Assembly (NCBI RefSeq): GCF_032854445.1
Contig: NC_088307.1
Location: 24,253,953-24,317,952, forward strand
From: Liolophura sinensis
Taxonomy: Eukaryota; Mollusca; Polyplacophora; Chitonida; Chitonidae
Length of the DNA stretch: 64,000 nt
Direction of reading: 5' to 3'
Of the stretch, positions 57,001 to 62,845 are shown piece after piece. The notes beneath the pieces are model-generated. The model searched no databases. It was not told the DNA's origin and saw nothing but the letters and a program-made list of their open reading frames with translations. The first letter of the stretch is position 1, and every line of letters begins with the position of its first letter. A program made the translations under genes and the position numbers.

Positions 57001-60000
57001 ATAAACAAAATTGCTGTCATGTAAGGGAGAAATTTAGGAGTGTGCTTGCAAAGATCAATGAGATGAATAAGTGAGTAAATAAAAAAAATAATTGACTAAA
57101 GTTTTGCAGTCAGTAATGTAGAACATTATAAATTGTATACAATATTGTTATTAAATTCTGTCTGTGGTATGAAAATGCACACAGCCAAGTTGAACACATT
57201 GTAATGCTCGTGCGTGTAATAATTGTGTATTTGTTTGATACGAGTGGGGGAATTCTGGGGAATGCTTGTAATGCAATACAAGCTGGTATTTTTGTGACAT
57301 TGATGTTTCAGGTGACGAAGCTCGTTGACAACTACCGTTCGCATGAATCTCTGCTGCGTCTGCCCTCACGTCTGTTCTATCATGACGAACTTTGTGTCAA
57401 GGCTGACCCTGAACTAACTCACAGCTTCACTGATTGGTCGAATCTCCCCATGAAAGGCTGTCCTCTCATTTTCCACGGTGTTCGGGTAAGTAGTGAAACG
57501 CAGTGTGATATGTTGGAGATAGCCTATTCGAGATAGGCTCATGTATAAATGGCATTATCTGTAGAACCAATCACACGAGATGAATTGTTGAGATGTGTAT
57601 AGCAGCTCGAAGTCATCAGGGAAAGAAAACAGCCAATTCTGATTTCACTGAAATTATGATCTAGTTGATATTATAGCTACAGAAAGCAAGCAAGTTAAGA
57701 ATGTTGTTTTCTGCCCCACTTATGAATGGATTGGCCGGTTGCTGTTTGTTTTTTTGTTTGTAGCATAGACTTATGAGCATTTACTGTACTGTATTTGGCT
57801 TAAAGATTAGCCTTTCTCAGGTGATTCTGGTTGATTCATCCACCTTATTGGGCTTCTTATGAGTTAATTTGTGACCAATGATTAATTTCTTATCTGAGAA
57901 ACTTAAATTTTTGATTTTCAGTGTACCATGTGAGCACATTTGAACCACAAAGTGTATTAACCTAGCATGTTTTTTCGATGATCCCCGTAATGAGAGGATA
58001 TTGTACAGAAGTGGTGTTAGGGAGGGGCTGAGGCATATGTGTTCTGTAAATTCTAGCTCAGCATCTAGTTTCACTGCAGGGACCTCAGTGGCCAAGGTGG
58101 TTAGTGCCCCAGCATGGCGCAATGACGCAGCCTCTCATCAATGTGGTCACTGTTAGTTCAAGTCCAATTCATGCTGGCTTCCTCTACGGCGATATGTGGA
58201 AAGTCTGACAGCACCCTGTGGATGGTCGTGGGTTTCTCCCGGGCTCTGTCTGGTTTTCTCCCACCATAATGCTGGTCATGGCGGTATAAGTGAAATATTC
58301 TTGAGTACAGCATGAAAACACCAATGAAATAAATAAATTAAGTTTCAGTGCAGGGTGGCAGGTTGGTCAGAACTGTATTAAAAATTAAGACAGGTTTACG
58401 TCTTAATACCAGCCTTAGTGAAATATAAAACTTATCCCAGACTAAAGGTTATATCAGGTCCTAATACACTTTTGAACCACTGGACTCGTCCGATGTTTTT
58501 CGTGTTTTAGGGAGAAGACATGAGAGATGGGAACAGCCCATCGTGGTTCAACCCCGCAGAGACTGTTCAGGTGATTCAGTATGTTCAGATGTTGTTACAT
58601 GAAGAACCGCACAGGATAGCCCCTGAGGAGATTGGCATCATCACAGCTTACAGAAAACAGGTGAGGTGGGGCAGTCATAGCTGTGTAGGTATGTATTTTA
58701 CTGGTGGTTTACAGGATTTCACTTATGGACAGGATGGGGCACTGTCTTGGCTACATATGTACATGTATGTATTTTACTGGTGGTTTACAGGATTTCACTT
58801 ATAGACAGGATGGAGCACTGTCTTGGCTACATATGTACATGTATGTATTTTACTGGTGTTTTACAGGATTTCACTTATAGACAGGATGGGGCACTGTCTT
58901 GGCTACATATGTACATGTATGTATTTTACTGGTGTTTTACAGGATTTCACTTATAGACAGGATGGAGCACTGTCATGGCTACGTATGTACATGTATGTAT
59001 TTTACTGGTGTTTTACAGGATTTCACTTATGGACAGGATGGGGCACTGTCTTGGCTACATATGTACATGTATGTATTTTACTGGTGATTTACAGGATTTC
59101 ACTTATGGACAGGATGGGGCACTGTCTTGGCTACATATGTACATGTATGTATTTTACTGGTGGTTTACAGGATTTCACTTATGGACAGGATGGGGCACTG
59201 TCTTGGCTACATATGTACATGTATGTATTTTACTGCTGTTTTACAGGATTTCACTTATAGACAGGATGGGGCACTGTCCTTGGCTACATATGTACATGTA
59301 TGTATTTTACTGGTGGTTTACAGGATTTCACTTATAGACAGGATGGGGCACTGTCTTGGCTACATATGTACATGTATGTATTTTACTGGTGGTTTACAGG
59401 ATTTCACTTATGGACAGGATGGGGCACTGTCTTGGCTACATATGTACATGTATGTATTTTACTGGTGGTTTACAGGATTTCACTTATGGACAGGATGGGG
59501 CACTGTCTTGGCTACATATGTACATGTATGTATTTTACTGGTGTTTTACAAGATTTCACTTACTGACAGGATGGAGCACTGTCATGGCTATGTATGTACA
59601 TGTATGTATTTTACCGGCGTTTTACAAGATTTCCCTCACTGACAGGGTGGAACACTGTCATGGCTATGTATGTACATGTATGTATTTTACTGGTGTTTTA
59701 CAAGATTTCACTCACTGACAGGGTGAAACACTGTCATGGCTATGTATGTACATGTATGTATTTTACTGGTGTTTTACAAGATTTCACTCTCTGACAGGGT
59801 GAAACACTGTCATGGCTACGTATGTACATGTATGTATTTTACTGGTGTTTTACAAGATTTCACTCTCTGACAGGGTGGGGCACTGTCATGGCTATGTAAG
59901 TACATAGGTAATCTGTAGCTAAATTTTCCCTTTTACATCATTAGTCATGCAGTTGTTATATTCTTTCTCAGGTGGAGAAAATTCGTCTTTTGATGGAAAA

Positions 60001-62223
60001 GTTGGGAATCCCGAAAATAAAAGTTGGTTCAGTGGAAGAGTTTCAAGGTCAGGAGAGGAAAGCTGTAATCATTTCCACGGTAGGTCAAGATTAGATGGCC
60101 CTTAGAAGAAAAGACGACAAATAATGTAACCTTACTTACATATATTTCGGAAGGGGGCTGGTGTGGAGACAGACCTAAAGTTCCGTGGCCATTTCTTGTT
60201 GTTGTTGACATGCTTGGTAACGCCTTTGATCAACTTTTAATCTGGAATTCTCACAAACATGGCTAAATTGCAAAATACTGATCTACCAAAAAGGCTTCTT
60301 TGCAAGTTATAGCAATAATTCACACCCATTTGATCAAATTATTATCATGTCAGCTCAGTTGATTTTCCTAGTGGTCATGATTTTATTTACTTTTAACTGC
60401 AATATCTTGACTATGCAGCATGTTTGTTAAACTACAAATGAGATGCTGGGTGTGGTGGGTTTCTGGTGTCTTTGGCGTGATTTCCAGTGAGGCAGCATTG
60501 GGTCCAGCCTGCCATAGGCAAGTGTCATGATTCATGTATAAGTAAAGTAATGTTGAAATCAATGACATAACGTCACAAGAGAGCGAGATAAACAAAACAA
60601 AATACCTGTGGCCTTCATTAAAAATCAAATACCGCTTTATGTTTCCCATGGCATAAACACAATTTGGTGGAGCTTTAGTTGAATAATGGGAATGTTCAGT
60701 ACCTTCCTCAACCCTTTCACATATAAAAGTGCAACTTTCTGTACAATTTATGCACATTTTTAATTTGATTTTGGAGTCAATTGATTGGCCAGTGTCAAGG
60801 GCTTTAGAAAAAGTATAATTTTATCAGTCAGTATAGAATAACACCTTCAGAATGTGCGTGAATAAACATGTTGCAAACATGGAAAAGGGTTGAAGAAATA
60901 CAGTGACTCAGTTAATCACTCAGGTCAAAGAGATTTGAATGTTGAAATATTATCCAGAAGAAATGAACTCAAGTCTGAAAGTTCATCTTGATGCGGTGGT
61001 TATATATTTTGGAATTTTTGTTGGAAATTGCAATATATCAGGAAAACTCAAAGTAAACTGACAGAAAAATATATATTTGTGTCTGGTTTTAATTTCCAAT
61101 TCCATGAGGTGCCGCTAACCTGAAACAAGACCTCAAGGAGTAATTGTTAGGCAATGTCTACAATGTTACAATGTATCAGTATCTGCTATAACATTGTCCA
61201 GTCTTTAAAGTTAGCTGGGAAAAGAACATAATAAATAATATAATAAGAAATAAAATGGCATCTGGGTCCTACTTCCTGGCTTTTGGAGGTCCCCATTTTC
61301 ATGCCACGTATCATGAAGGTTTACATGTACAGGGGGTCCTCCGACCACAATGCTAAAAAAATAAACAAACAGGTGCAGGGAGTGTATACAGTCCCATAGA
61401 GATCTTCTCGTGTCCAGCAACCTGTGGATGGTTGTGGGTTTGTGCTGACCACCGTCATGTAAATGAGATGTTCTGGAGTACAACGTAAAACACCGATCAG
61501 ATAAATAAAAATCAAGTAAATCTTGTCATTGTTCTGCCAGTACTTTGGAAACTGTTCAATTTTCTGGTACAGCTAAACTAAAAGTTACACATACATACAT
61601 GTAATGGGCCTCCGTGGCTCAGTCGGTTACCGTGCTAGCGCAGCGTAATGACCCAAGAGTCTCTCACCAATGCAGTTGCTGTGAGTTCAGCTCATGCTGG
61701 CCTCCTCTCCAGCCGTACGTGGGAAGCTGTTCCAGAAACCTTTGGATGGTTGTGGTTTTCCCCTGGGCTCTGCCCGGTTCCTCCCACCATAATGCCGGCC
61801 ATAATATTCTTGAGTACTACTGCATAAAACAGAAATCAAATATATAAATAAATAAATACATACATGAAATGATATTACATATGAATGCACAGATTGAGGT
61901 AATCTGAATGATAGAACTAACATGCCAAACAAGAAAAAATATTTTGTATTTCGCTTATATATTGCTTTATAAAGAAAGCAGCATACGTCAAGGAGAAAAC
62001 CTGCTTCAGAACATGATATTTTACTCTGGTCCTTCTGGTGTTAACCATTCTCGTCATAATATTTTCTTGTTTCTCTTGCAGGTTAGATCGACCGAAAACT
62101 TGTTGCGTTTTGACGTGCGTCATAATCTAGGTTTCCTGTCCAATCCAAAAGAGGTTTAATGTTTCTATCACAAGAGCCCAGGCCCTTCTCATTGTTATTG
62201 GCAACCCATTTGTCCTCTCTCAG
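32255..62223 (+). CDS. MOV10L1: MOV10L1-type RNA helicase (piRNA pathway), 18 exons, 3' end missing
   Basis: Coding exons: 32255-33054, 33748-34101, 35879-36091, 36872-36989, 37591-37689, 39954-40100, 42869-42960, 43795-43853, 46627-46866, 47573-47682, 48531-48608, 52207-52362, 55242-55307, 55737-55895, 57312-57485, 58511-58660, 59972-60079 and 62082-62223. They join in phase for about 1,088 codons. MOV10L1 is a superfamily 1 (UPF1-like) 5'-3' RNA helicase that binds piRNA precursors and hands them to PIWI proteins in germ cells. The N-terminal third (exons 1-2, cold-shock/OB-like repeats) separates it from MOV10. Helicase motifs: [31 protein letters not shown], a NYRSHE segment, [23 protein letters not shown]. 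An extra A in exon 18 breaks the frame. The final exon, which should encode about 80-120 residues, was not found. Human MOV10L1 is about 1,200 aa. Confidence 0.92.
33303..33572 (+). repeat. SINE family A, full length, MOV10L1 intron 1
   Basis: tRNA-like head CCGCCATGACCGAGGGGGTT and GAGTTCAAGTCCAGCTCGTG, body with ACCTGTAGATGG, and an AATAAATAAATAAATAA tail. Confidence 0.85.
33600..33718 (+). repeat. SINE family A, 3' part, diverged
   Basis: GGGAAGATCTGTCAGCAACC through GAAATATTCTTGAG to an AATAAAT tail, directly behind the previous SINE. Confidence 0.65.
33748..34101 (+). CDS. MOV10L1: MOV10L1 exon 2
   Basis: 354 nt; it starts in the Arg codon split after exon 1. It encodes [20 protein letters not shown] and [20 protein letters not shown]. 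The 'DFGTL..G' segment is the conserved start of the MOV10-family beta domain. Donor GCAAG|GTAAGG. Confidence 0.9.
34555..34712 (+). repeat. SINE family A, 3' part, MOV10L1 intron 2
   Basis: AGGTCTGCCAGCAACCTGCG through TCCCACCATAATGCTGGC to a GATAAATGAATGAATG tail. Confidence 0.8.
34813..35083 (+). repeat. SINE family A, full length, MOV10L1 intron 2
   Basis: One of the best-preserved copies: head TTCCGTGGCTCAGTTGGTTA with an A-box-like TGGCTCAGTTGG and a B-box-like GTTCAAGTCC; body and AATCAAATGAATAAATG tail. Confidence 0.9.
35879..36091 (+). CDS. MOV10L1: MOV10L1 exon 3
   Basis: 213 nt encoding [40 protein letters not shown] and [12 protein letters not shown]. Acceptor CTGTTTCAG, donor AACAG|GTAAGA. 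Confidence 0.88.
36092..36871 (+). other. MOV10L1 intron 3
   Basis: 780 bp, AT-rich, with no repeat element recognised. Confidence 0.6.
36872..36989 (+). CDS. MOV10L1: MOV10L1 exon 4
   Basis: 118 nt encoding [20 protein letters not shown] and VRPHLQQ. The '[11 protein letters not shown]' segment is a MOV10-family landmark before the helicase region. Donor CAG|GTAGGT. Confidence 0.9.
37128..37400 (+). repeat. SINE family A, full length, MOV10L1 intron 4
   Basis: Head CCTCTGTGGCTCAGTTGGTT, B-box-like GTTCAAGTGC, body, and an AGTAAATAAATAAATC tail. Confidence 0.88.
37591..37689 (+). CDS. MOV10L1: MOV10L1 exon 5
   Basis: 33 codons: [20 protein letters not shown] then [13 protein letters not shown]. 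The 'LLHLEEIQM' motif is strongly conserved in MOV10 proteins. A Tc1 transposon starts 22 bases after its donor. Confidence 0.92.
37711..39164 (-). mobile_element. Tc1 transposon, MOV10L1 intron 5
   Basis: 1,454 bp flanked by a TA duplication (37709-37710 and 39165-39166). The terminal inverted repeats start CAGTCATGGAAAAAATTATT, are perfect for 27 bases, and remain similar for about 60. It is inserted opposite to MOV10L1. The uninterrupted transposase frame and clean ends suggest recent insertion. Confidence 0.93.
38162..38983 (-). CDS. Tc1-type transposase (DD34E), N-terminus short
   Basis: 273 codons. A helix-turn-helix piece at residues about 8-22 ([11 protein letters not shown]) is followed by a second DNA-binding region. 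The catalytic triad is D133 (VLFSDESNF), D225 ([11 protein letters not shown]) and E260 ([11 protein letters not shown]), with 34 residues between the last two. The enzyme would cut at the inverted repeats and reinsert at TA. Tc1 transposases are usually near 340 aa. An in-frame stop lies about a dozen codons upstream of this ATG, so the first 50 or so residues are missing or frameshifted and activity is doubtful. Confidence 0.88.
   Translation of the reverse strand: MRGNFMLSKKLKISKTAVHYTKKKQAEHGTTKLLAGRARKRLSTPRDDRALIRSCIKNCRQTSRDLRNEWALSTNVTCSARTVRNRLLEAGLKSHRARKKPFINERQRKARLRFARDHKSWTVDDWAKVLFSDESNFELMPTPANLLVRRKPGEAYKPDCLAPTVKHGGGSVMIWGCFSMGGTGQMQLCEGRMNQVTYRATLENSLLPSAAKLFPGSNDWIFQQDNAPCHTARSVKTWTENRNIRTMNWPAQSPDLNPIENLWNIIKFKMENH
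39553..39785 (+). repeat. tRNA-derived SINE, family C, MOV10L1 intron 5
   Basis: Head with GATGACTTAGAGGTTAGAGT and a good B box (GGTTCAAACCTGG). The body contains GTACATAAATCACCCCTCGA, matching the copy at 13586-13875. Confidence 0.7.
39954..40100 (+). CDS. MOV10L1: MOV10L1 exon 6
   Basis: 49 codons: [20 protein letters not shown], then [15 protein letters not shown] and YAGYIHE. The '[13 protein letters not shown]' block is a conserved MOV10-family region. Confidence 0.92.
40355..40742. repeat. 65-71-bp tandem array, about 5-6 copies
   Basis: Unit CACAAAGACAAGCATTCATA, CAAAAATATACAGTCATGAA, GTCATGACGGAGGGCATACC and so on, in MOV10L1 intron 6. Copies differ by a 5-bp deletion (GGAGG) and single changes. 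Confidence 0.9.
40743..41690 (+). other. MOV10L1 intron 6, unique part
   Basis: No gene was recognised. A pair of short similar phrases (TTGTCCGGAAGAGGAAGGTGA and CTTGTCTGGAAGAGGAAGGT) suggests an old local duplication at about 41098-41300. Confidence 0.4.
41691..41941 (-). repeat. SINE family A, full length, MOV10L1 intron 6
   Basis: Reversed copy. The plus strand starts TATTTCTTTGATTGGTGTTT and ends in the tRNA-like head (GCGCTAGCGCGCTAACGAAC, TAAGCCACAGAG). Confidence 0.88.
42088..42191. repeat. 24-bp tandem array, about 4 copies
   Basis: Unit AGGCTAAGACAACCCTAATA plus TGAA, near-perfect. Confidence 0.92.
42428..42712. repeat. 10-12-bp tandem array (GTGACCAGA / GTGGCCAGA / GTGGACAGA)
   Basis: Short units GAACGTGGACA, GAACGTGACCA and GAGCGTGACCA alternate in mixed order, with larger 33-43-bp blocks repeated. 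Open frames on the minus strand are shadows. Confidence 0.9.
42869..42960 (+). CDS. MOV10L1: MOV10L1 exon 7
   Basis: 92 nt encoding [20 protein letters not shown] and [11 protein letters not shown]. Acceptor ATGTTGTAG, donor AACAG|GTACCA. The 'VEFTYNR'-like end is typical of the family. Confidence 0.88.
43072..43331 (-). repeat. SINE family A, full length, MOV10L1 intron 7
   Basis: Reversed copy from TTTATTTGATTGGTGTTTTA to the head (GCGCATTAAACACCTCGGCC, ACTG). Confidence 0.85.
43325..43500. repeat. about 50-bp tandem array, 4 copies
   Basis: CTGTGGATTTGTGTCAAGAG, GTTTGCCAGGTTTACTC and variable linkers, starting inside the end of the preceding SINE head. The following CACCCATAAACCTGACCTCC to TTTTAAACATCAATCA looks like another SINE-type tail. 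Confidence 0.8.
43795..43853 (+). CDS. MOV10L1: MOV10L1 exon 8
   Basis: 59 nt encoding [19 protein letters not shown]. The 'RRCHQAV' (R-x-CH) segment is conserved. Acceptor ATTTTCAG, donor CAAG|GTAAGA. Confidence 0.88.
44078..44232 (+). repeat. SINE family A fragment leading into the 39-bp array
   Basis: Diverged head and middle (ATGACCCATCAGCCTCTCAC, GATCGCTGTGAGTTTAAG, TTCCTCTCCAGTCATATGTG), ending at CTGCGAATGTCAGGGG, where the tandem array begins. Confidence 0.65.
44225..45790. repeat. 39-bp tandem array, about 40 copies, MOV10L1 intron 8
   Basis: Unit GTCAGGGGTGAATCAAAGCT, AAGATGGTTAAAGTTAAAT. Variants (TTAGAT versus TTAAAT; GGGCGAATC; GATAGAGGTCGAGTGAATC) recur at intervals, indicating higher-order block duplication. 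The period is divisible by 3, so a 280-codon shadow frame exists on the minus strand. Confidence 0.95.
45885..46150 (+). repeat. SINE family B, headless, MOV10L1 intron 8
   Basis: GTTGTAGCTTTCTCGTTTGG, GTATAATGGCTTGAGCAGGG, GCCTTCGGTAAGTCGTCTCA and TTGTTAAGTACGACGTCAAA, with a GACTCACTCA tail. Confidence 0.75.
46362..46502 (-). repeat. SINE family A, 3' half, MOV10L1 intron 8
   Basis: On the plus strand TTCATTTGATTGGTGTTTTA to the CACCCGCAGGTTGCTGGAAG segment. Confidence 0.8.
46627..46866 (+). CDS. MOV10L1: MOV10L1 exon 9 (helicase entry, first half of motif I)
   Basis: 240 nt encoding [37 protein letters not shown] and PYILFGPP. The Q-motif-like 'LNQRQQEAV' and 'PYILFGPPG' are SF1 landmarks. 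The Gly codon of GPPG is split by the intron. Confidence 0.95.
46867..47572 (+). other. MOV10L1 intron 9
   Basis: 706 bp. The first 80 bases share words with dispersed repeat D1 (AGTTCTTCAACCTTTTCA). Otherwise unique. Confidence 0.5.
47573..47682 (+). CDS. MOV10L1: MOV10L1 exon 10 (Walker A)
   Basis: 110 nt encoding [20 protein letters not shown] and [16 protein letters not shown]. It completes GPPGTGKT (motif I) and carries motif Ia ([10 protein letters not shown]). Confidence 0.95.
47748..47940 (+). repeat. dispersed repeat D2
   Basis: Shares TTAGAAGAAAAGAC, GGAAACAGACCTAAA, CCATTTCTT and TTAATCTGGAATT in the same order with 60090-60260 (intron 17), so it is a repeat or a duplicated intron segment. 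Confidence 0.5.
48531..48608 (+). CDS. MOV10L1: MOV10L1 exon 11
   Basis: 26 codons, [20 protein letters not shown] then LQRTEE. It corresponds to the 'RLHES..L..ATMVRVNA' part of the family. Donor GAG|GTAAGA. Confidence 0.9.
48690..52206 (+). repeat. tandem array derived from MOV10L1 exon 12 acceptor and exon start
   Basis: About 30 copies of a unit near 119 bp, running directly into exon 12. Each contains an intron end (CTCACGGCTGGTGAAATTGT, GATTGTTTCAG) followed by an exon-like start (AGCATACCTGACAGCATTTG, ATCCTGTTGCCATGA). The real exon has CGA where copies have TGA, so each copy stops after SIPDSI. A second, shorter form (about 95-99 bp, ATGACGACACTAACTTGCAG then GTGGTGTCC) is closer to the real exon and occurs at about 48768, 50176, 50870, 51445 and 52020, giving a 575-bp higher-order period. 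Confidence 0.95.
52207..52362 (+). CDS. MOV10L1: MOV10L1 exon 12 (Walker B)
   Basis: 52 codons: [36 protein letters not shown] and [11 protein letters not shown]. The last residues are motif II (DE of DEAGQ). It is the only copy in the acceptor array without the early stop and with a complete exon. Donor GAG|GTAAGA. Confidence 0.95.
52430..53680. repeat. 36-bp tandem array, about 34 copies, MOV10L1 intron 12
   Basis: Unit GTATTGACATATTCCCGTAC, AAACCACATACCAGGC; some copies lack 5-6 bp (GACATTCCC). It starts 68 bases after the exon 12 donor. Long frames on both strands are shadows of the 3-divisible period. Confidence 0.95.
53685..53807. mobile_element. TTAA MITE, truncated copy
   Basis: The right end only: TGCCGTTTTCAGGCTTTACG, ATAGAAAAAAATATGCTCTT, TTCAGCCTATAAATG and TTTTTTTCTCC before TTAA (53808-53811). 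Same family as 25579-26148; its left part is replaced by the 36-bp array. Confidence 0.75.
53958..54106 (+). repeat. SINE family A, 3' half, MOV10L1 intron 12
   Basis: GAGGTGTGCCAACAATGTGT, GGATGGTCGTGGG, TCCCACCATAATGCTGGTCG, and an AAATAAATAAATAAATCG tail. Confidence 0.8.
54475..54838 (-). repeat. SINE family B with tRNA-like head, diverged
   Basis: On the plus strand a GAATGAATGAATG tail, TGGTTTAACATCGAAGTTAA, and ATTATACTGACACCGGGCGA. The minus strand has a tRNA-like head (GGTGGCCTGATGGCTAGAGC). Confidence 0.65.
55242..55307 (+). CDS. MOV10L1: MOV10L1 exon 13
   Basis: 22 codons, [20 protein letters not shown] then GQ. It continues motif II as [10 protein letters not shown], a signature of UPF1-like helicases. 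Confidence 0.95.
55308..55736 (+). other. MOV10L1 intron 13
   Basis: The part at about 55535-55690 (GGTTCCATGGTTGATGCACA, ACCATAAATTACAAAATTCA) is a dispersed repeat shared with 46190-46300 and 31370-31450. Confidence 0.5.
55737..55895 (+). CDS. MOV10L1: MOV10L1 exon 14 (motif III)
   Basis: 53 codons: [32 protein letters not shown] and [24 protein letters not shown] is SF1 motif III. Donor CTG|GTATTA. Confidence 0.95.
55950..56965. repeat. tandem array of GCTGTTCCAGTTCAGCTT-type words, MOV10L1 intron 14
   Basis: The basic unit is about 18 bp. A higher-order block of about 144 bp (ATATATTGCTGTTTCAGTTT, AGCTTGAACTGTTCCAATGC, AGCTATTGCTGTTCCAGT and so on) repeats about five times at 56040-56730. 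Long frames on both strands are shadows. Confidence 0.92.
57312..57485 (+). CDS. MOV10L1: MOV10L1 exon 15
   Basis: 58 codons: [35 protein letters not shown] and [17 protein letters not shown] is SF1 motif IV; '[10 protein letters not shown]' is typical of MOV10 proteins. Confidence 0.95.
58078..58340 (+). repeat. SINE family A, full length, MOV10L1 intron 15
   Basis: Head GGGACCTCAGTGGCCAAGGT, B-box-like GTTCAAGTCC, body, and an AATGAAATAAATAAATT tail. Confidence 0.88.
58511..58660 (+). CDS. MOV10L1: MOV10L1 exon 16
   Basis: 50 codons: [32 protein letters not shown] and [12 protein letters not shown]. 'SPSWFNP.E' and 'IGIITPYRKQ'-like motifs (SF1 motif Va region) are conserved. Confidence 0.95.
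58661..59935 (+). repeat. 76-bp tandem array flush with the exon 16 donor
   Basis: About 16 copies of GGATGGGGCACTGTCTTGGC, TACATATGTACATGTATGTA, TTTTACTGGTGGTTTACAGG, ATTTCACTTATGGACA. The donor region itself (ACAG|GTGAGGTGGGGCAGTC, then GTATGTATTTTACTGGTGGT) reads as a diverged first copy. Part of the unit (ACTGGTGTTTTAC, ATTTCACTTATA) also resembles the SINE family A tail. Overlapping frames are shadows. Confidence 0.92.
59972..60079 (+). CDS. MOV10L1: MOV10L1 exon 17 (motif V)
   Basis: 36 codons: [20 protein letters not shown] then [27 protein letters not shown] is SF1 motif V. Confidence 0.95.
60080..61395 (+). other. MOV10L1 intron 17, left part
   Basis: Includes repeat D2 (about 60090-60260, shared with 47748-47940) and a minus-strand copy of D1 at 60797-60903. 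No gene was recognised. Confidence 0.45.
61400..61514 (+). repeat. SINE family A, 3' part, shortened
   Basis: CCAGCAACCTGTGGATGGTT, an internal deletion, ACCGTCATGTAAATGAGATG and a CGATCAGATAAATAAA tail. Confidence 0.7.
61606..61860 (+). repeat. SINE family A, full length, MOV10L1 intron 17
   Basis: Head GGCCTCCGTGGCTCAGTCGG, GAGTCTCTCACCAATGCAGT, a shortened B-box region (GAGTTCAGCTCATG), body, and an AATAAATAAATACATACA tail. Confidence 0.88.
62082..62223 (+). CDS. MOV10L1: MOV10L1 exon 18 (motif VI), with a one-base frameshift
   Basis: It encodes [23 protein letters not shown], then in the +1 frame [24 protein letters not shown]. The break lies in the A run at 62147-62150; one A fewer restores a continuous reading frame through the whole exon (141 nt, phase 0). 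[10 protein letters not shown] is SF1 motif VI with the arginine finger. The cause may be a homopolymer base-calling error, an allele, or a true null. Donor CAG|GTACGA is the first of about 17 array copies. Confidence 0.85.
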
Positions 62224-62845
62224 GTACGACTTGCTTTGGCAACCCATTTGTCCTCTCTCAGGTACGACTTGCTTGGCAACTCATTTGTCCTTTCTCAGGT
62301 ACGACTCGCTTTGGCAACCCATTTGTCCTCTCTCAGGTACGACTTGCTTTGGCAACCCATTTGTCCTCTCTCAGGTACGACTCGCTTGGCAACCCATTTT
62401 GTCTTTTCTCAGGTACAACTTGCTTTGGCAACCCATTTGTCCTTCCTCAGGTACGACTTGCTTTGGCAACCCATTTGTCTTCCTCAGGTACGACTCGCTT
62501 TGGCAACCCATTTGTCCTCTCTCAGGTACGACTCGCTTTGACAACCCATTTGTCCTCTCTCAGGTACGAACTCGCTTTGACAACCCATTTGTCCTCTCTC
62601 AGGTACGACTTGCTTTGGCAACCCATTTGTCCTCTCTCAGGTACGACTTGCTTTGACAACCCATTTGTCCTCTCTCAGGTACGACTTGCTTTGGCAACCC
62701 ATTTGTCCTCTCTCAGGTACGACTCACTTTGGCAACCCATTTGTCCTTTCTCAGGTACGACTCGCTTTGGCAACCCATTTGTCCTCTCTCGGGTATGACT
62801 TGCTCTAGCAACCCATTTGTCCTTTCTTAGGTACGACTCGCTTTA
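62199..62845 (+). repeat. 37-38-bp tandem array derived from MOV10L1 exon 18 donor
   Basis: About 17 copies of GGCAACCCATTTGTCCTCTC, TCAG|GTACGACTTGCTTT. The unit is the last 24 bases of exon 18 (GNPFVLSQ) plus the donor and 14 intron bases. The first copy is the real exon end. Copies alternate between GCTTT and GCTT ends and between CTTGC and CTCGC. Confidence 0.95.

Noticed and set aside
58520..59794. Overlapping frames with MYMYVFYW repeats that look like membrane segments
   Set aside because: Shadows of the 76-bp array following exon 16. Hydrophobicity comes from T-rich sequence.
62159..62798. Frames of 100-165 codons in three phases
   Set aside because: Shadows of the exon 18 donor array.
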